A DNA stretch of 64,000 bases. Source: Azadirachta indica. Lineage: Eukaryota; Streptophyta; Magnoliopsida; Sapindales; Meliaceae. The notes beneath the pieces were generated by a model. The model did not search any database. It was not told where the DNA came from and saw nothing but the letters and a program-made list of their open reading frames with translations. This document shows positions 25,301-36,689 of the stretch, piece by piece (position 1 is the first letter of the stretch; each line of letters opens with the position of its first letter). The position numbers were made by a program, and so were the translations under genes. The stretch is taken from assembly GCA_022749755.1 (NCBI GenBank), contig CM040452.1, positions 12,604,350-12,668,349 of the forward strand, given 5' to 3'.

Positions 25301-27210
25301 TTGCCTCCATTACGTACGAGGAAATATAAAATGTATTTTGATTTAGGCCCACATTCATTGCTTTTATTGCCTTTAAGTTGTATGGTTATGAAGGTATCTA
25401 TAATCAGAATCATTGCGCTTGCGGCTCGAAATTTTTCTACATAAAGTTTTCGCAAAAGAGAAGAAAAAACAAAAAAAACGAATACCTAAGCCTTTGGAGA
25501 TGATTTTTTGTGATTCTTTTAAAAACGTTTTTTATATTTTGCAGTTAGACATTTAGACGAACATTATCAGAATGGATATATTGTAGCACAAATTTAATAA
25601 TTTTACTCTAATTTTTTTTTTAAATTTTTAAGTTGAAAAAAACTTATTCACATTTATATGGGATGGAATTTAAACTAATTTCACACGTATAGAGATGGAG
25701 ATGATTCTTTAATTGGACAAGAATTCTAAGGCTAGATGCACATAGACTTTGGAATAAATTCTGTATCATGTTAACATACAAATGCAATATATAATATCAA
25801 ATCAAATCAATGGAACTCCATTGGTGCAACAATACATTGCACTTATTCACATTCAAATATTAATATAATAACATTAACATAAGCCTCCTTGTTACTTATT
25901 TTCTTTCACCAAAAAAATTCTTTAGTACTAGAAAATAAATTTGTTTAAACGTACATTTTCGATATTCGTTTTTGAAAAGTCGATCAATGAATTGTATTCC
26001 AAGCAAAAAAAATATACCAACTTAAAATAGTTTATATTTTTCGTATTAGAAAAAGTGAAAAAGAAATAAAGCAAAAGTGAAATCAAACCTGAAGAAATTT
26101 AAAAAAAAAAAAAAAAAGAAAAGGCCTGGATGACTTTTTGCTGTGCGGTGAAATAATAAAAGAAATATGCAAAGAATATTATGTAGCAAAGCAGAGCCTT
26201 GAAGTATCATAGGAACCAGTCTATTTTTGGTGGTGGACTGGTCGACGGTTGTTTTAGTTCTTCAATTCAAGGCCAGTGCTCGCTAAGAGGGAAACAAATT
26301 AATGGCAATGAAATGAAATCTTGAAAAATTAGGGACCATCAAATGTGTGAAAGTGGCAACCTGTATTTTTTATATTTTGAAAATGAAAAAAGAAAAATTT
26401 CTTATGTTAAAATTAAACTGAAATACTCCATATAAATATATAAATATTTACACAAAATTTTTCATTCAGCTCAGAAAGAGTAAATAAATAATTTTAAAGA
26501 AGTAGAAAATTGGACTACAGTCGGATATATACCCTAGTTCTAATGTTAAAAGAGATTTTATAGGCAACTAGAATACATCTGCGAGAATGCAGAAACTGAC
26601 GATTAATCATACGAGAGTGGGAGACAAGTATATGCTGGAAGAGCCTGTGTATATCATCTAGGCGCTCTGATTGATGGTTTGCTTTTTCTTTAAGAAAAGC
26701 TGACCAGGTGTCTTAGTAAAGAAAAAGGAGTTTTGTTTTCAAAGAAAGAATATACATTTTTTCTTTGTTATAAAAGAAATTAAAATGGGATGCTTTTCCC
26801 CTTTTTTCTACTATTATTTATTTCAAATGCCTTTATTTTCTCAATTTATTTTGTTGTTATTTTTTTTATTGGAGAGTTTATTCAAATGTTTTCTGGGTGT
26901 TCGAAAAGCCTATTTGTTACCCAAATGTTAAAGTAAAATTTCACGTATTTAAAGATAATAACCGATAAATTAGGTGGATTGGATTCTTATTTCTTAGACT
27001 CCCCTTAATTGGGCTTCTTATTTTGAATTTGGAAAATATCAACTACATAATGAATAACCGAAGATCGAAAATTAATTCGGGGATAAAAAATGGCAAGTAT
27101 CCCTCTCAATTGGACTGAACTCAAGAGCTTTTAAGTTGACGTGATTCACATATTTCAAAATAAAAATAAAAAATTAAAATCGACATTCTTCACAGTAAAT
27201 AATCTATTTA
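22331..27210. other. Intergenic DNA without recognised genes
   Basis: Mostly AT-rich. GC-richer patches lie at about 23340-23470, 24450-24740 and 24960-25080. A degenerate short duplication (CGGTACGACCTCGTTTTGGA at 23358 against ACGACCACGTTTTAAACA at 23540) was noted. None of the small open frames shows family resemblance, and no tRNA or clear element was seen. Confidence 0.5.
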
Positions 27211-27218
27211 TTATTATT

Positions 27219-28217
27219 AAGGGATTTTAACACATACCTCCCTGAGGTATATCTTTTTAACACTTAAAGAGAAGGTTTGGTTTAACGCACACATACCTCC
27301 CCTACAGACTTCTACTTCCATCCATAATTATAGAAAAGACACATTTGTCCTTCATTTGTTATTTTCGAAATAAAGACAACAATTTAAGCTTGAAATATTT
27401 TTTTAATTAAAATGATATATAATTGAAACATGAAGAAAAGGAAATACAAAAGAAACTATAAGTTCAGCAAAAATTAAAGTTTAGAAATAGTGGGTTTTAA
27501 CACATACCTGTAAAAATTTTTACTCCATTTATTTTCACTCCACCTATAAAAATTTTATTTGTAAAAATTTTATTTTAAAAAACTTTAATTGTAAAATTAT
27601 ATCAAATAAATCCTTATTCTTTTTAATCATAAAACAAAACATTTGAGATTCGGTTTACTAAAACGAAAGACCATCTTCATTACTTATCCAATTTTTAATT
27701 TATCATTTAATTGTCTATTTTTTTTCGAGCTGATGAAATTATCTAAGTATGGATAATTCTTACTAAAATAAGATAATACATTTATACACTCTTTAAAACT
27801 AATGCTCTTTGTGTTTATTCGGAGGGATAGAAAGATTTCACTTGTACTGTGATTCCACTCTTTATTGGAATTTCACCATTATTTTTCACATTGTTTTGTA
27901 CTCTATATGAAATGATCAGTTTTAATTCTCATTTATCTATAGTTCCTTTCTAAATTTTAATTTTTGCTAAACTTATAATTCCTTTTATATTCTCTTTTTT
28001 TCATTTTTTTAATAATATATTATTTTAAATTAAAAAATATTTCAAATTTAAAATTTTGTGTCTTTATTTTGAAAATGGCAAATGAAACAAATGTGTCCTT
28101 TTTATAATTATGGATGAAAGTGGAAGTCTGTAGGAGAGGTATGTGTGCATTAAGCCAAACTTTCTCTTTAAGTATTAAAAAGCTAAATCTCAGGGGAGGT
28201 ATGTGTTAAAATCCCTT
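27219..28217. mobile_element. MULE-like fold-back element, 999 bp, ~280-bp terminal inverted repeats
   Basis: The left end AAGGGATTTTAACACATACC is matched by the inverse at the right end (28198-28217). Complementarity runs through the ACTTAAAGAGAAGGTTTGG and AGACTTCTACTTCCATCC regions to about 27500 against 27935. Flanks ATTATTATT (27210-27218) and ATTATTAAT (28218-28226) agree at 8 of 9 positions, fitting a 9-bp MULE duplication. A third, partial copy of the terminal motif (GGTTTTAACACATACCTG) occurs internally near 27492. No transposase is encoded. Confidence 0.7.
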
Positions 28218-28504
28218 ATTATTAATTGAAAAGTGAAAAATCAGAAGGAAATTCAGATTCAGTCTATAACCAATTAGTTGTCATGTTCATGAATTCGTTA
28301 TGAGAGGGACCCAAAAGCCCACGATTGCCTCTTCAGTCCCTTTCTCTCTTTGAATTCCATTAAGGATGTCATTGAAAATAAAACTCCTATATTCATTCAT
28401 CCCCTCGGGCTTTGAATTATTAAGTCCATTTGAAAATAAAATTATTATTCTTATTATTATTATTTAATTTTTTGTATTTTCAGATGTAAATTGATAATAT
28501 AAAT

Positions 28505-28829
28505 TGTTGATGCCAAAAATTCTTTTATTTCGACTTTAAATAGCAGAATTCTTGTCTCCAGGATTAAATGTTGTTGACGCTTACCTACAAAATAATCACC
28601 GTAAAAGAGATAGCCAACTTGCTCGGCATATGCACTCCGATTCAATGTACATACCTTCCCAACATCAGGGTGATATGTTATACCCGACCTGATCCAGTTA
28701 TCCTCATCGTGGTAGATACCCTGGATTTTGCTCGGTTCTGCATGTGCTATCTAGTCTCAAGGGATTATAGAACCCGACCACACGCCATTAATGGTCCGAC
28801 ATATTTGTGCTGGGGTATTTTCTCCAATA
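28505..28829 (-). repeat. Gypsy 3' LTR (shortened copy)
   Basis: Aligns with 38709-39245 over both ends (TTATTTCGACTTTAAA-C/T-AGCAGAATTC at the left, GATACCCTGGATTTTGC in the right half). It lacks about 210 bp in two blocks corresponding to roughly 38846-38915 and 38930-39070. The inner edge reads CCAATA where the other LTR has CCAACA. A polypurine tract follows on the minus strand (AGGGGGCTGA, plus-strand 28830-28839). Confidence 0.8.
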
Positions 28830-29176
28830 TCAGCCCCCTGAGTCTTTAGATAAAGGCTGTTTTACTAAAGACTATTTAATTAATTTTTATCTTGAGTACG
28901 GAGTTGTGTTTCCTTTATTTCGAATTTGAGCACGCCATTTCACATTCGGAAAGGTGGACAGTTGCACAGCTTTTTAGAAGACGCGTTTCCTCGAGAAACA
29001 TTCAACGGTTACCCTTTCCATGGATACCTTTTAGTTATTTTAGAATTAGGCCACCTAACATTGCTCTATTAGGCCATTCCTGTAGTCGCCGCACACGTAA
29101 TTGCCCTGTATTTAAAGCCATTGACACGGATCATCTGGACCCTTGATTTCGGATGGCTCAAATTAGTCAGGCTTGG

Positions 29177-29184
29177 TATAAATG
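29177..29184 (+). promoter_or_regulatory. TATA box of the antisense gene within the gypsy element
   Basis: TATAAATG sits about 460 bp before the first ATG of the plus-strand gene, and 29200-29340 is a CT-rich leader-like stretch. It suggests that the antisense gene had its own promoter inside the retrotransposon. Confidence 0.45.
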
Positions 29185-29638
29185 CGTGACCTTCCTCTCG
29201 TTTCTTATTTTTTCGGCTGTATCTTTCTTGCAAACAACTCCTTTATTGTGCATACGCTTTTTTCTGACTCCTTAGGGTTCCTTCAACCTTGTTCAAGTTG
29301 CCTTTTTCACTAGAAATTCCTTCAAATCGGTAAACTTTTCTCTCTTTTTTTTGCTTGCTCTAATTTACATTGTTGGGTTACTCAGTTATTTTTGTTTGTT
29401 TTTCTTGGGTTTTATTTTTGTAAAATAGTGTAACTGTTTTGTAAAGCCTGTATGATTGCTCCATTTGAGGGGTATTTTCAGGGTTTAATTTGTATTTTAG
29501 GGCGTAGAGAGTGTTTGTAAAAATTTTTGTGAATGCATGTTGTAGCCAGGTAGGATTCTGTCCTGCTTTCTTCCCGGCCCAACTTGAGCTCAGGTTTGGA
29601 ACTTTAAGCTTCTCTCTTTAGTAACTTAAGCTATTTAC

Positions 29639-32600
29639 ATGGCTTTGGGTTCGATGGATCACATCAATATCTCTTCATCATCCTCATCTAGAGAGTCCAG
29701 TACGGACTATGAAACTTAGAATAGGCTTCCCTCTTTTGTTAGGCATGACTACTTGATGATTTACGACGAAATTCCTTTTAAGATAGCAACCCCTCTAAGA
29801 ACAGTTTACCTCAGCTTTAGGGGTAGGACTCCTGAATTAGGATACAATTCCCTCTAAGCTAGGGATTCTAAGACTATTGTCATCTTTGATAGCTATTCTA
29901 ATGACGTGAAGGGGAGTATGAACCCTTAAGGAACCAAAGTTGGAGATCAGGATGTTCTCCCTGAATTAAGTATCACTTTAGGTAGATTGGCCTCTTCTGT
30001 TAGGGATGAGGTCCTATCAGGTCGAGTAATAGAGCCTGGGGAAGTTGATGCACTTGGAAAGTCTTTCTCTAGGGTAAGGGATGGCAATGAGGGCTTTGAG
30101 GATGATATTCTTAGCGATGGTTTTGAAGCATCTGAGACTGAAGACATTGTAAACACCCTCAACCTTGTTAGACAATTTATACCATATAAGGCGGACTGAT
30201 TTGTTTCATCTGTGACCCATGTTAATCTTAAAGCTTATAGAAAAGTATGCTAGATTCTCGATAATATATATCTTAGGTTGCCTGAAGTGGATGAATTCTT
30301 GAGTGGAAATAGCCCTTCATAAAGAGCTTTTTCACTTCGGGCTTAGGTTGCCTATTTAGGAATACTTTGCTCGCCTTTTTTACTTCTTTGATATTCTCTC
30401 ATACCAATTGAACATAAATGGCTAGCGGATAATATCTAAGCTCTATGTGATTTGGGTTGTTGCAGGAAATTCCCCATCTCCCCTAGTATTGAAGAAATTA
30501 CAACACATGGGTATAGGTGGCTATGTACCCACCTCTTTTAACCGTGAAGGTAATCTCAGTCTATACTTTAGTTTGTGTTTTGTTGTTTTCTTTCCCTTCA
30601 AATTTCAATTTCAATTTCTTGATTGTGTTCTCTGCTGATCTGACTATTGATTTATCTTTTTTCTAGTTGACTTGTGGGGAAAGGCTCCTTTGCTTGCCGA
30701 CACTGCCTTAAAATGAATTTTTACCGGCAGAGTTGCTACTGGTGATCAAAGGAATCTTTTCTCCTTAAATTTCTTGGTGGGCTCAAGCTTAATTGTGTCC
30801 GCTCCAACTCGAGGAGAACTTTTCGCGATTAAAAGAGAAGCGAAAGCCTGGAAAAATGTGTATTTTTGACCCCGACCTCTATTTCATGCCTATCGATTTT
30901 TGAATCATTTTATTTTTCTTTTGTGCAAAAATGATAGCTTCAAAACAACTGGGGAGAGGGTCTGTTGCGGGAAAAGGCGTCTTAAGCAACCTTCAAGCAT
31001 TGCTTGAGAAATCAAAACAAGGGAGGGAAAATAGGCTAGGGCCTTGATAAATGTTTAAAAGTGTAGGTTTATCAAGAGAAATATTATGATTTACACTTAA
31101 TAATGTTCTTCTATTCCCCAATAATGAAGCATATTCCTTTATATTAAATTGTAAAACATGAATTGGACTAAATAGTCAGTTTTGCGCAGGTTTCGTATAA
31201 TGAGCGTATCTTTCAATCCAAATTATCAATTGATACGATTCTTAGGCTGGAAAAACATAAACTCATCATTTCACAACTTTGTATGCCAAAGGTTGGATCA
31301 GTTTGAGCAATTAATGGGACAAAATTGGGCTTCAACAGAACTCAAGCGCATGTTTGAACCAGCCCAACATGTTTTTGTATTTGGCCTGTATCTCACTAAA
31401 TATGTAACGAAAAATTATATGGTTAGGTGATCTAGAAAGCTGAGAAAGGGATTTAAATTGTTAATGTTTTGTACTTTCTCAAATTTCAACTGGTCAGTTA
31501 CAAAAAAGAGCTATCATTCTAGAAGGGCGGTGGAGAAATGTGACTTAAACATCTCTGCCTATTTTCAACAGAACTCACGGTTTAAAATAGAAATAAGGAT
31601 GAGATATGGACCATTAGAAAGATAAGTCATCCACCTACAACTTTGAAGAAGGATGCTTTATGAAATTCGGTGGTTTTCATGGTCAAAAATATATTGGAAG
31701 TTAGTAGAGCGTGATTAATTGAAAATTGACAAAATTATGTTCATACATGTGGAATGTCTTTTGTTTTACCTATATAAAGGAAGATGTGGAAGTGAGGAGG
31801 GAGATCAGTTTGTTTCCATTTCTATTTTCTTTTTGTAATTTGAACTTCAATTAAATAATGTATTTCTAATTTCGTAATTTGGACTAAGGGTGAACTTTTG
31901 ATGATTTTATAGTTTTGTTTTTTGATCCTTTTTTTTGTTCTTCATTGTCAATCTTTTTATTGATTAAGTACTATATTTTGCAAGTGATTTTGAATTGTTA
32001 GAAATGTTGATTCATTATTAACAAATGGTATATTGAATGCTTGGATGTTTTCTACATATCAAGAGTAAGGCAACTTATAGTTTTTCACCATCGACTAAAA
32101 GGTAAGTCTTTTGATTTCTTTGTGCTTAAATGTTTTTATTATCATCTAATTAAGATCACTTCTTTTGATTCTTAATTGTGTTTTTCTTTAAAAAAAAAGA
32201 TCAAGAATAAGTTTTATAAAAATGATTAAAATGGATCCCTAATGCCCTAATATATAATAATATTGAATTTAAATTTGACAATAAGCAAATTCATTCCATT
32301 TCTTATAATATTTGAATATTTGGACTTGCAATATTTAAACCTTTGACTTGTGGACTTAATATAACATATTCTCTGTGGACCGACACTCAGACTTCCAAAC
32401 TTTATTATTTGAGATAACCTATACTTGAAAGTTACAACCTTTAAGTTGTAACAGGCCTTAGTCAGGCTCCCAAGAATTTTCCACCTAAGCAGATTAAAAA
32501 GGCTCCTGCCAAGCTTAGCTCAAAATATAAGGAGAAGAGCTTGGTGGCGGTCCTAGAGAAAGGGCTCAAAGTTGCTCCAAAACGGCTTGTAGATTGGATC

Positions 32601-33550
32601 GAAAAAGAGGGAGAATTGATTGATTCACAGCCTTTGAAGCGGCAAAAGTGCCTGATCGCAGGCTCAGACAAGAGCCTATTAAAGTGGGCAATCGAGCTAT
32701 TTTCTGAGGACCTCTTTGAAAATAAGCGAGGGGATTATACTTATTTAACCCCGACCATGAGCGACCTCAGGGCATTCATCTTCCCTACAATCGACGAAGC
32801 CATTAAGAATAAGCCAATGGAGAAAGCGTTAGACCTCTTCCATAAATGGGTTTGTCAGGTTTAATTTTCATTCTCTCTCTTTTTTCTTTTCATATTATTT
32901 GAGCTCTTTGTCATTGAAGCAATTTTTCGTTTTAGCAGCTCGTTCATGGCCTGTTCATTTATAAGGAAAGAACTAAAAGGAATTCTTTCGCTGTTGTTTT
33001 GACTAAGAAGATAATCTCTAAGCTCAAAGCAGAAAATGAAGAGCTGTTGAGAAGAGTCAAGGAAGTTGAGAAGAAGTAGGAGTACTCTAAAGCCTAGCTA
33101 TTCGGAGAAAGAAAGAAATAGGATTTAGAGCGTTCCCAACTTGAGTCTATAATTTCTGACCTGATGGCTCACAAGACCAAGTTGGAGAGTGAGTTGGCCA
33201 CTATGGATGATCGCATTCAAAAGGCTAAGGACGATGAGGTCGATGAAGGCGTGAATATTGTCTACAAGATCATCCATTTCATCGACCCGAGCTATAGCAT
33301 TTCTCATATTTACAATGCTCTCAGTCGCAATCCTCCTAAGGTGGACTTTCTCAAGGTCGGGTCTCTTGAGGCAGAGGCCATTGCGGAAGAAGTTCTTGAG
33401 CCTGGTGGTTAGGGAACCATTCCATCAAATGCCGATCAGTAGCCTCATAGTCTACCTATGTCTAAGACGGCTCAGAATCTTTCAAGTACTGAAGTTGCTG
33501 GCCAGTCTACTTTTGGAACCATTGTTTTTCCGGGTAAATAATAATCTTAT
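29639..33550 (+). pseudogene. Decayed antisense gene of the gypsy element (putative gypsy-type transposon domain, coiled coil)
   Basis: Plus-strand gene opposite in direction to gag-pol. It starts MALGSMDHINISSSSSSRES (29639) and continues over several frames with stops. The middle part (30270-30480; RLPEVDEFLSGN then LADNI, ALCDLGCC) resembles the plant family called putative gypsy type transposon (Transposase_28). The last part (32541-33538) includes LEKGLKVAPKRLVDWIEKEG, then an intron-like break (CAG|GTTTAATT at 32856 to TTTTAGCAG near 32937) and a coiled-coil rich in E, K and L (33000-33240) ending near FPGK. It is interrupted by a solo LTR (31045-32453). The protein's role in the element is unknown; domain naming rests on motif recall. 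Confidence 0.6.
31045..32453. mobile_element. Nested solo LTR, 1409 bp
   Basis: Begins TGATAAATG and ends TTGTAACA, with identical 5-bp flanks GGCCT (31040-31044 and 32454-32458). There is no internal coding region or second LTR copy. TG...CA borders with a 5-bp duplication mark an LTR left after recombination between two LTRs. Parts near 31180-31400 (GCGCAGGTTTCGTATAATGA) look like a widespread plant retrotransposon LTR. It interrupts the antisense gene, so it inserted after the gypsy element. Confidence 0.75.
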
Positions 33551-33779
33551 GAGTAGACTTATAGTCTAAACTTGTAAAATTTTTTTGATGTAACTATCCG
33601 ATTTTAATGAAAAATATATTATTTCTATTTTGTGCTTATCTCTTTATTTAAATTCTCTTCTGTTCGAGCATGAACGATCAACTTTTAGTTACCAGTTAGA
33701 TAATATATGAGATCTTTCAATAGAATTTCTAACAAACATTTTTCGGAGACGGATATCTGACCTGATTGTGACATCTTTG

Positions 33780-34130
33780 ATTGGTATTTTCTTGATCACC
33801 GTGTACAATCTCTTTTCTGCGATTTTTGCATGGTTGACTTTGAGTTATAGTACAAATGCATCAGGTTGATATGTTGTTAACTTGATGCTGCTTAACTATT
33901 CTGGATCAATATTTGATCCAACGTTGTTATTAATGACTTTAAATCAATACTTAATGGATTCAAAGCTGATCTTTTTATATCAGTATTTTCTTGATTTGAA
34001 GAGATTTTGTTGCCTTTTCCAAATCGGCATTTTGTTGATCTGTGGCTGATTTAGTCAGTTTAGTATTTTATTGATCAACACGTTTGCATTACCTATATTG
34101 ATATTTTTTAGCCTATGACCGAGACGGATA
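33780..34130. repeat. Degenerate ~40-bp tandem repeats between the antisense gene and integrase
   Basis: Short blocks such as TCAGTATTTTCTTGATTTG, CGGCATTTTGTTGATCTG, TTAGTATTTTATTGATCA and TTGATATTTTTTAGCC recur about every 40 bp between 33978 and 34100, with weaker copies from 33780. Tandem repeats in this region are known in Tat-type gypsy elements. Confidence 0.5.
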
Positions 34131-34234
34131 GTGACTTCGTTGCTCATTAGATGACAAAAGTTGCACAAGTGTAGAAAGTCGAATTTTATTAGTATATTTA
34201 CAACCAAACAACACTACTGTAATCAAGGGTAGTA

Positions 34235-35760
34235 GACTTCCAATATTTTTGCATTCCATGATTTTTTCACTTATCTTCCATCAGGGTATTGCAGCTTATA
34301 TACACCTGGCCTCACAACTGTAGAGTCCTTCCCAGTTTGTTCCAAGGACTCCTTTTTCGGGCTTCTTTGTGTTTAAAGTAACCCGTCTTAGGAGCAAGTC
34401 ACCTTTTTGAATGCTTTGGAGCGAACCCTTTGGTTGTAATATTTAGCCACTTTTTGTTGATAAGTGGCTGTTTTTAATAAGGTCTGATCTCTCTTTTCCT
34501 CGAGCAAATTTAGGTTATTTTGTATATCTTCTTGATTTCGAACTTCATTGAAATGACTAACTCGAAATGTTAAGACGCTGACTTCCACTAGTATAACTGT
34601 TTCGAAACTGAATGCTAGTAAGAAAAGTGTTTCACTAGTTGTGGTTTTTGCCGTAGTTTTATATGCCCATAACACCCGGAGAAGCTCATCTACCCACACT
34701 CCTTTGTGATCATCTAGGCTTTTCTTCAGAGTTTTCTTGATGTTTTCGTTCACGGCCTCTACTTGGCCATTGGCTTTCAGATGAGATAGGGTTACCAACC
34801 TAAGGTCAATGCTCAGATTAAAGCAGAAATCTTTGAAGTGATTATTATTAAACTGCTTCCCATTGTCAGCAATTAAGACATGAGGCACATCAAACCTATA
34901 AACCAAATTTCTTTCTATGAATGTGGTGAACTTTCTTTTGGTAATGGTGGCTAAAAGTTCAGCCTCGGCCCATTTCGTGAAATAATCAACCACGATCATA
35001 ATATACTTCATTTGATCTCTTTTGGTAGGTAGCGACCCGATCAAGTCTATTCCCCACTAGACAAAAGGCTAAGGGCTAAGAAGTGTGGTCAGCTTTTCAA
35101 GTGGCTATTTTGGCATGTCGCCATGAAACTGACAACTTTGACATGATCTTGTGACTTGAGTCGCATTTTGGTACAACGTTGGCTAGTACTACCCTTGTCT
35201 TATGACTCGGTGTGGCAGAGATCGAGTTCTCTCATGTTCTTGCATATTCCTATATGGGTTTTTTGAGCATATAATCTGCTTCTTAAGGTGATAAGCACCG
35301 TAAATATGGTAGCTTGTATGCTTTCTTATAGCGTACTCTGCTATGATAAGGTACTTGGTCGACTTGTTCTTGATTCTTCTTGCCTCTTCCCTATCATCGG
35401 GCAATTCACCCCTTTGCAAATAATCGCAAATCGGATCCATCCAAGTCTTTTTTTTACTGTACTCGAGTGCGTGTATGGTAGAGGAGTTCATTTGGTCGAT
35501 GTTTTTTGATTTCAGAAGCTCGATAGGAATTGACCTTAGTATCCTCCTTTGCAACGATGATTCCAGTTTCGCAATGGCATTAGCTTGTGTCTTTTCTCCC
35601 CTAGGGACTTGTTCCATGCTAACTTTCTTCATATTTCCTACATATTTCCTTTCTGGGCCTGAAATTGCCTATTTATTTAATTCACCACCAGCTACAAATC
35701 ACCCTTAATACTTAACTGTCTTTGACCATGTGGTTAACTCGTTGTAAGGTGATTGGATAG
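34235..35760 (-). pseudogene. Gypsy pol remnant: RNase H end and integrase
   Basis: Minus-strand integrase keeps the catalytic pattern: VVDYFTKWAEAE (first Asp), LIADNGKQF (second Asp) and GQVEAVNENI (Glu), about 35000 down to 34720. The C-terminal part follows, with NWEGP- and SWNAK-like remnants to about 34240. Upstream (35632-35189) is the end of RNase H and the zinc-binding linker (KKVSMEQVPRGEKTQANAIA). At 35700-35800 the frame jumps from the segment before reverse transcriptase (KKLGRFLRKYADVFTW) into RNase H, so the whole polymerase domain is gone. Stops are frequent. Confidence 0.8.
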
Positions 35761-36332
35761 TAACTCAAGGTCGATGCTGGGCATATCATCATGTGTCCAT
35801 GTGAAGACATCCGCATATTTTCTTAAAAACCTTCCTAACTTTTTTTTCTCATCCTCTGACAGGCGAGACACAATTTTAGTCACCTTTTAAGGGTTCTTCT
35901 AGTCCAAACCCACTTCCTTCATTTGCTCCCCAGGCTCAACTATAGGACTGCTACCCTGCGATTAGACTTTGGCTCTAGTTATTGTAGGATTCTCTCTTCC
36001 TCTTCACCTTTATTATTATCATCCATCGCCTTTATATTTTGGGTGGTAACACAATATGTTCGCCTGGAGGAAACTGTGAAGCAGCTCTTGATTTGTTTTT
36101 GATCTCTTTATACCACACCAATTCCTTCCCCTTCTCGGAACTTGAGTTTCATATAATAGATGCTTTCTTTACCTTTAGTTAATCTTAAGAACGGCCTTTT
36201 TAAGATTATGGAGTATGGCAGCTTCAAGTTGACCACCTAAAAAGTTACCATGGTGTTCTTCTAGTATGATGGGCTCTTCACGGTTACTGGCAACTATATT
36301 GTACTAATGGGGAGAGTGTAGGATTCTGCAAA

Positions 36333-36533
36333 TTAGTATAGAGTGGTGTCAACCGGTCCTAGCCTTAGATCCTCGATGTTCAACAAATTCAAGGTGTTTA
36401 TGAAAATAATGTCAGTTGAGCTTCTAGTGTCTATTAGAATTCTACTGACTTCAGAAGGCCTTACCCTCAGCGTGACCACTAAAACGTCATCGTGTGGGTA
36501 ACTTACACCGACCTTATATTTGTGTGTAAGCAT
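36333..36533 (-). pseudogene. Gypsy aspartic protease remnant
   Basis: Open frame of 66 codons with RILIDTRSSTDIIFINTL in the position of the retroviral-type protease active site. The usual DTG triad reads DTR, so catalysis is probably lost. It lies between gag (right) and the truncated pol (left). Confidence 0.7.
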
Positions 36534-36689
36534 GATTGGTATTGTAGCTATCCGAGGCTTCCTTTCTGCCTACAGGTTTATAATATGGGTGTTGGTGGCT
36601 GAATTTGGTAGGGAATACTTTGAGTAATTTTTCTTGGCTTTATTCGAGTTTTCTGCCAAGGTCGGCCCTCTCGAAATAACCAGACTCTT

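Noticed and set aside
28568..29146. Plus-strand ORFs at the left end of the gypsy element
   Set aside because: The first is in the LTR and the second in the leader region of the antisense gene; no conserved protein.
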